From NCBI GenBank assembly GCA_949294195.1, contig CASFGK010000008.1:1-64000 (forward strand): a stretch of 64,000 nt of DNA. Direction: 5' to 3'. The translations under genes were made by a program, and so were the position numbers. Numbering within the stretch: position 1 is the first letter of the stretch; each line of letters opens with the position of its first letter. This DNA comes from an uncultured Bacteroidales bacterium. Lineage in GTDB: Bacteria; Bacteroidota; Bacteroidia; Bacteroidales; UBA932. A model generated the notes under the pieces. It ran no database searches. It saw only the letters and a program-made list of their open reading frames with translations, and was not told where the DNA came from. Positions 62,622 to 64,000 of the stretch are shown piece after piece.

Positions 62622-64000
62622 ATGTCCAGATCAGGAAACAGAAAGAAAATACTTTTGGCAATACTTGCCGGACTGGTCCTCGGTTTTACGCTGATGGTGG
62701 TGCTCAATTCGTTTTATGTGAAGAGCTCTTCAAATGAAGCGTGCATGTCATGCCACTATCATCCGGAATCCGATGCAAGCTGGAAACAGTCAGTACATTA
62801 TAACAACGGCAGCGGGGTCAAGACCGACTGCGCGGACTGCCATCTTCCACCGGAAGGGACTGCAGGGCATTTCATCGCCAAGGCAAAGACAGGAATGAAA
62901 GACGTCTGGTCGTATATCACCAAGGACAAGGAAGAGATAGACTGGGACAGCAAGGGACAGCTGGAGTATGCTGTAAACATAGTATACAACGAGTCATGTA
63001 CAGAATGTCATGTGAACCTTTTTCCGGAGGGCATCACGGACGACGGGGTGACTGCGCATCTTTATTATGAAGACAATGTAGAGAAACTTGACCTTCAGTG
63101 CATCAGCTGTCATCTCGATGCCGGGCACTACAATCCGAACTACCAGCATACCCGGATGACAGGCCTGCCCGGGCCTGTAAGCACGGAAGTATATTCGGAA
63201 GCTGCGGAAGTGACCGTTTTCGGGGACTATACTGAAACGGTCCCGGGAACATCGGCTTCAATCAGAATGATAGCTGTTCCGGGCGGGACATTTATCATGG
63301 GAAGTCCGGAAAACGAACCGTTCCGAAGAAGTGACGAATCTCCTCAGCGCCAGGTCACCGTATCTTCGTTTTTCATGGGAGAGACAGAGGTGACATGGGA
63401 CCAGTTCTGGGCATTTTACGGAGAGACTATGTCCGAAGGCCGGATTCCGCCTGAGGTAGTGTACGCCAACAATTCCAGGGAAGATATCGATGCTGTCAGC
63501 GGACCTACTCCTCCGTTCGGGTATCCGGACCAGGGCTGGGGAATGGCTGACAGACCTGTGATAACTCTGACTCACTATTGTGCGGAAACATTCTGCCAGT
63601 GGCTGTCCATGAAGACAGGGAAAAAGTACCGTCTGCCTACCGAGGCGGAGTGGGAATATGCCGCCCGCGGAGGGACATCTACACCTTATTTCTTCGAAGG
63701 CAGCCCGAGGAAGTATACGAACCGCGGCCTGTGGCGCGGAATATTCGGTGCTGACACATCTGTCATAAACAGTTATGCTGTATACGCGGACAACAGCAGA
63801 AGCAGGACCAAGGAGCCGTCTGAAGTGAAGGCCAATCCGTTCGGTTTGAAGAACATGCTGGGCAATGTAATGGAGTACTGTTCTGACTGGTATGCGGAGG
63901 ATGCCTATTCCAGGCTTCAGGACGGAGCCGTGAATCCTAAAGGGCCCGCTACGGGGACGGAACATGTGGTAAGGGGCGGTTTCTACAACGACGATGCCGC
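62622..64000 (+). CDS. NapC/NirT-type tetraheme cytochrome fused to a SUMF1 domain (3' end beyond window)
   Basis: The frame is open from ATG 62622 to the window end (459 codons). A membrane helix (residues 11-29) anchors a tetraheme module with CMSCH (41-45), CADCH (70-74), CTECH (126-130) and CISCH (160-164). The order and spacing match NrfH/NapC quinol dehydrogenases. From about residue 213 a SUMF1/FGE-like domain begins: IAVPGGTFIMGSPENE, GETEVTWDQFWAF, RLPTEAEWEYAARGG, GNVMEYCSDWY and VVRGGFYND. The cytochrome would draw electrons from the quinol pool. The SUMF1 domain would then act in the periplasm. It lies 40 nt after the EEP gene and may share the cydAB transcript. Confidence 0.85.
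   Translation, partial: MSRSGNRKKILLAILAGLVLGFTLMVVLNSFYVKSSSNEACMSCHYHPESDASWKQSVHYNNGSGVKTDCADCHLPPEGTAGHFIAKAKTGMKDVWSYITKDKEEIDWDSKGQLEYAVNIVYNESCTECHVNLFPEGITDDGVTAHLYYEDNVEKLDLQCISCHLDAGHYNPNYQHTRMTGLPGPVSTEVYSEAAEVTVFGDYTETVPGTSASIRMIAVPGGTFIMGSPENEPFRRSDESPQRQVTVSSFFMGETEVTWDQFWAFYGETMSEGRIPPEVVYANNSREDIDAVSGPTPPFGYPDQGWGMADRPVITLTHYCAETFCQWLSMKTGKKYRLPTEAEWEYAARGGTSTPYFFEGSPRKYTNRGLWRGIFGADTSVINSYAVYADNSRSRTKEPSEVKANPFGLKNMLGNVMEYCSDWYAEDAYSRLQDGAVNPKGPATGTEHVVRGGFYNDDA

Overview
The window looks like chromosomal DNA from an anaerobic or nanaerobic member of the Bacteroidales. Supporting signs are -33/-7 promoters of the TTTG-N19/20-TAnnTTTG type, a type III pantothenate kinase next to OmpP1/TPR/LptC/PpiD genes, an S46 dipeptidyl-peptidase, a DUF4492-cydA-cydB operon, NrdD/NrdG, a membrane-bound-type fumarate reductase pair, and a second EF-G of the GTPase-deficient kind. 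Family or genus cannot be fixed from the sequence alone. I see no rRNA, tRNA, CRISPR array, insertion sequence or prophage. Gene order reads as ordinary core chromosome with one glycosyltransferase-rich stretch.

Layout. 1-5.3 kb (minus strand): frdA-frdB, a secreted Ntn-hydrolase, ruvB. 5.3-5.6 kb: AT-rich divergent gap with a cluster of DnaA-box-like 9-mers, a possible replication origin. 5.6-15 kb (plus): mfd, coaX, an outer membrane protein, a TPR protein, lptC, and a PpiD-like foldase, ended by a 41-nt perfect palindrome. 15-27.8 kb: ychF, a secreted endo/exonuclease-phosphatase, galK, a CpXC protein, a YeiH-type exporter, a large metalloprotease/propeller/barrel protein, a thioredoxin-fold lipoprotein, galM, thyA and mrp. 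27.8-34.6 kb: DPP7-like S46 peptidase, a DUF616 glycosyltransferase, rnhB, an XRE regulator with a palindromic operator cluster, a 75-residue orphan, and EF-G2. 34.6-40.9 kb: surface-glycan genes (RgpF-like, Stealth, GT92-like, DUF5672, two tandem GT paralogues) and an LpxL-type acyltransferase. 40.9-50.9 kb: an OprP-type porin, folA, yifB, mlaE-mlaF, an ECF sigma factor overlapping a membrane-anchored barrel protein, a TPR protein and an EnvC-like protein. 51-58.7 kb: an extended SDR with a C-terminal Cys/His motif, nrdG, nrdD, a phosphopantetheinyl transferase, mdh and a degenerate ThiL homologue. 58.8-64 kb: DUF4492-cydA-cydB, another endo/exonuclease-phosphatase, and a tetraheme cytochrome fused to a SUMF1 domain, cut off by the window end.

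Themes. Cell envelope building dominates (LptC, PpiD, LpxL, MlaEF, porins, EnvC, glycosyltransferases). Respiration is represented by fumarate reductase, cytochrome bd and a NapC/NirT-type quinol dehydrogenase module. DNA precursor supply is represented by ThyA, FolA, NrdD and NrdG. The most unusual item is the NapC/NirT-SUMF1 fusion at the right edge, directly downstream of the cytochrome bd genes.
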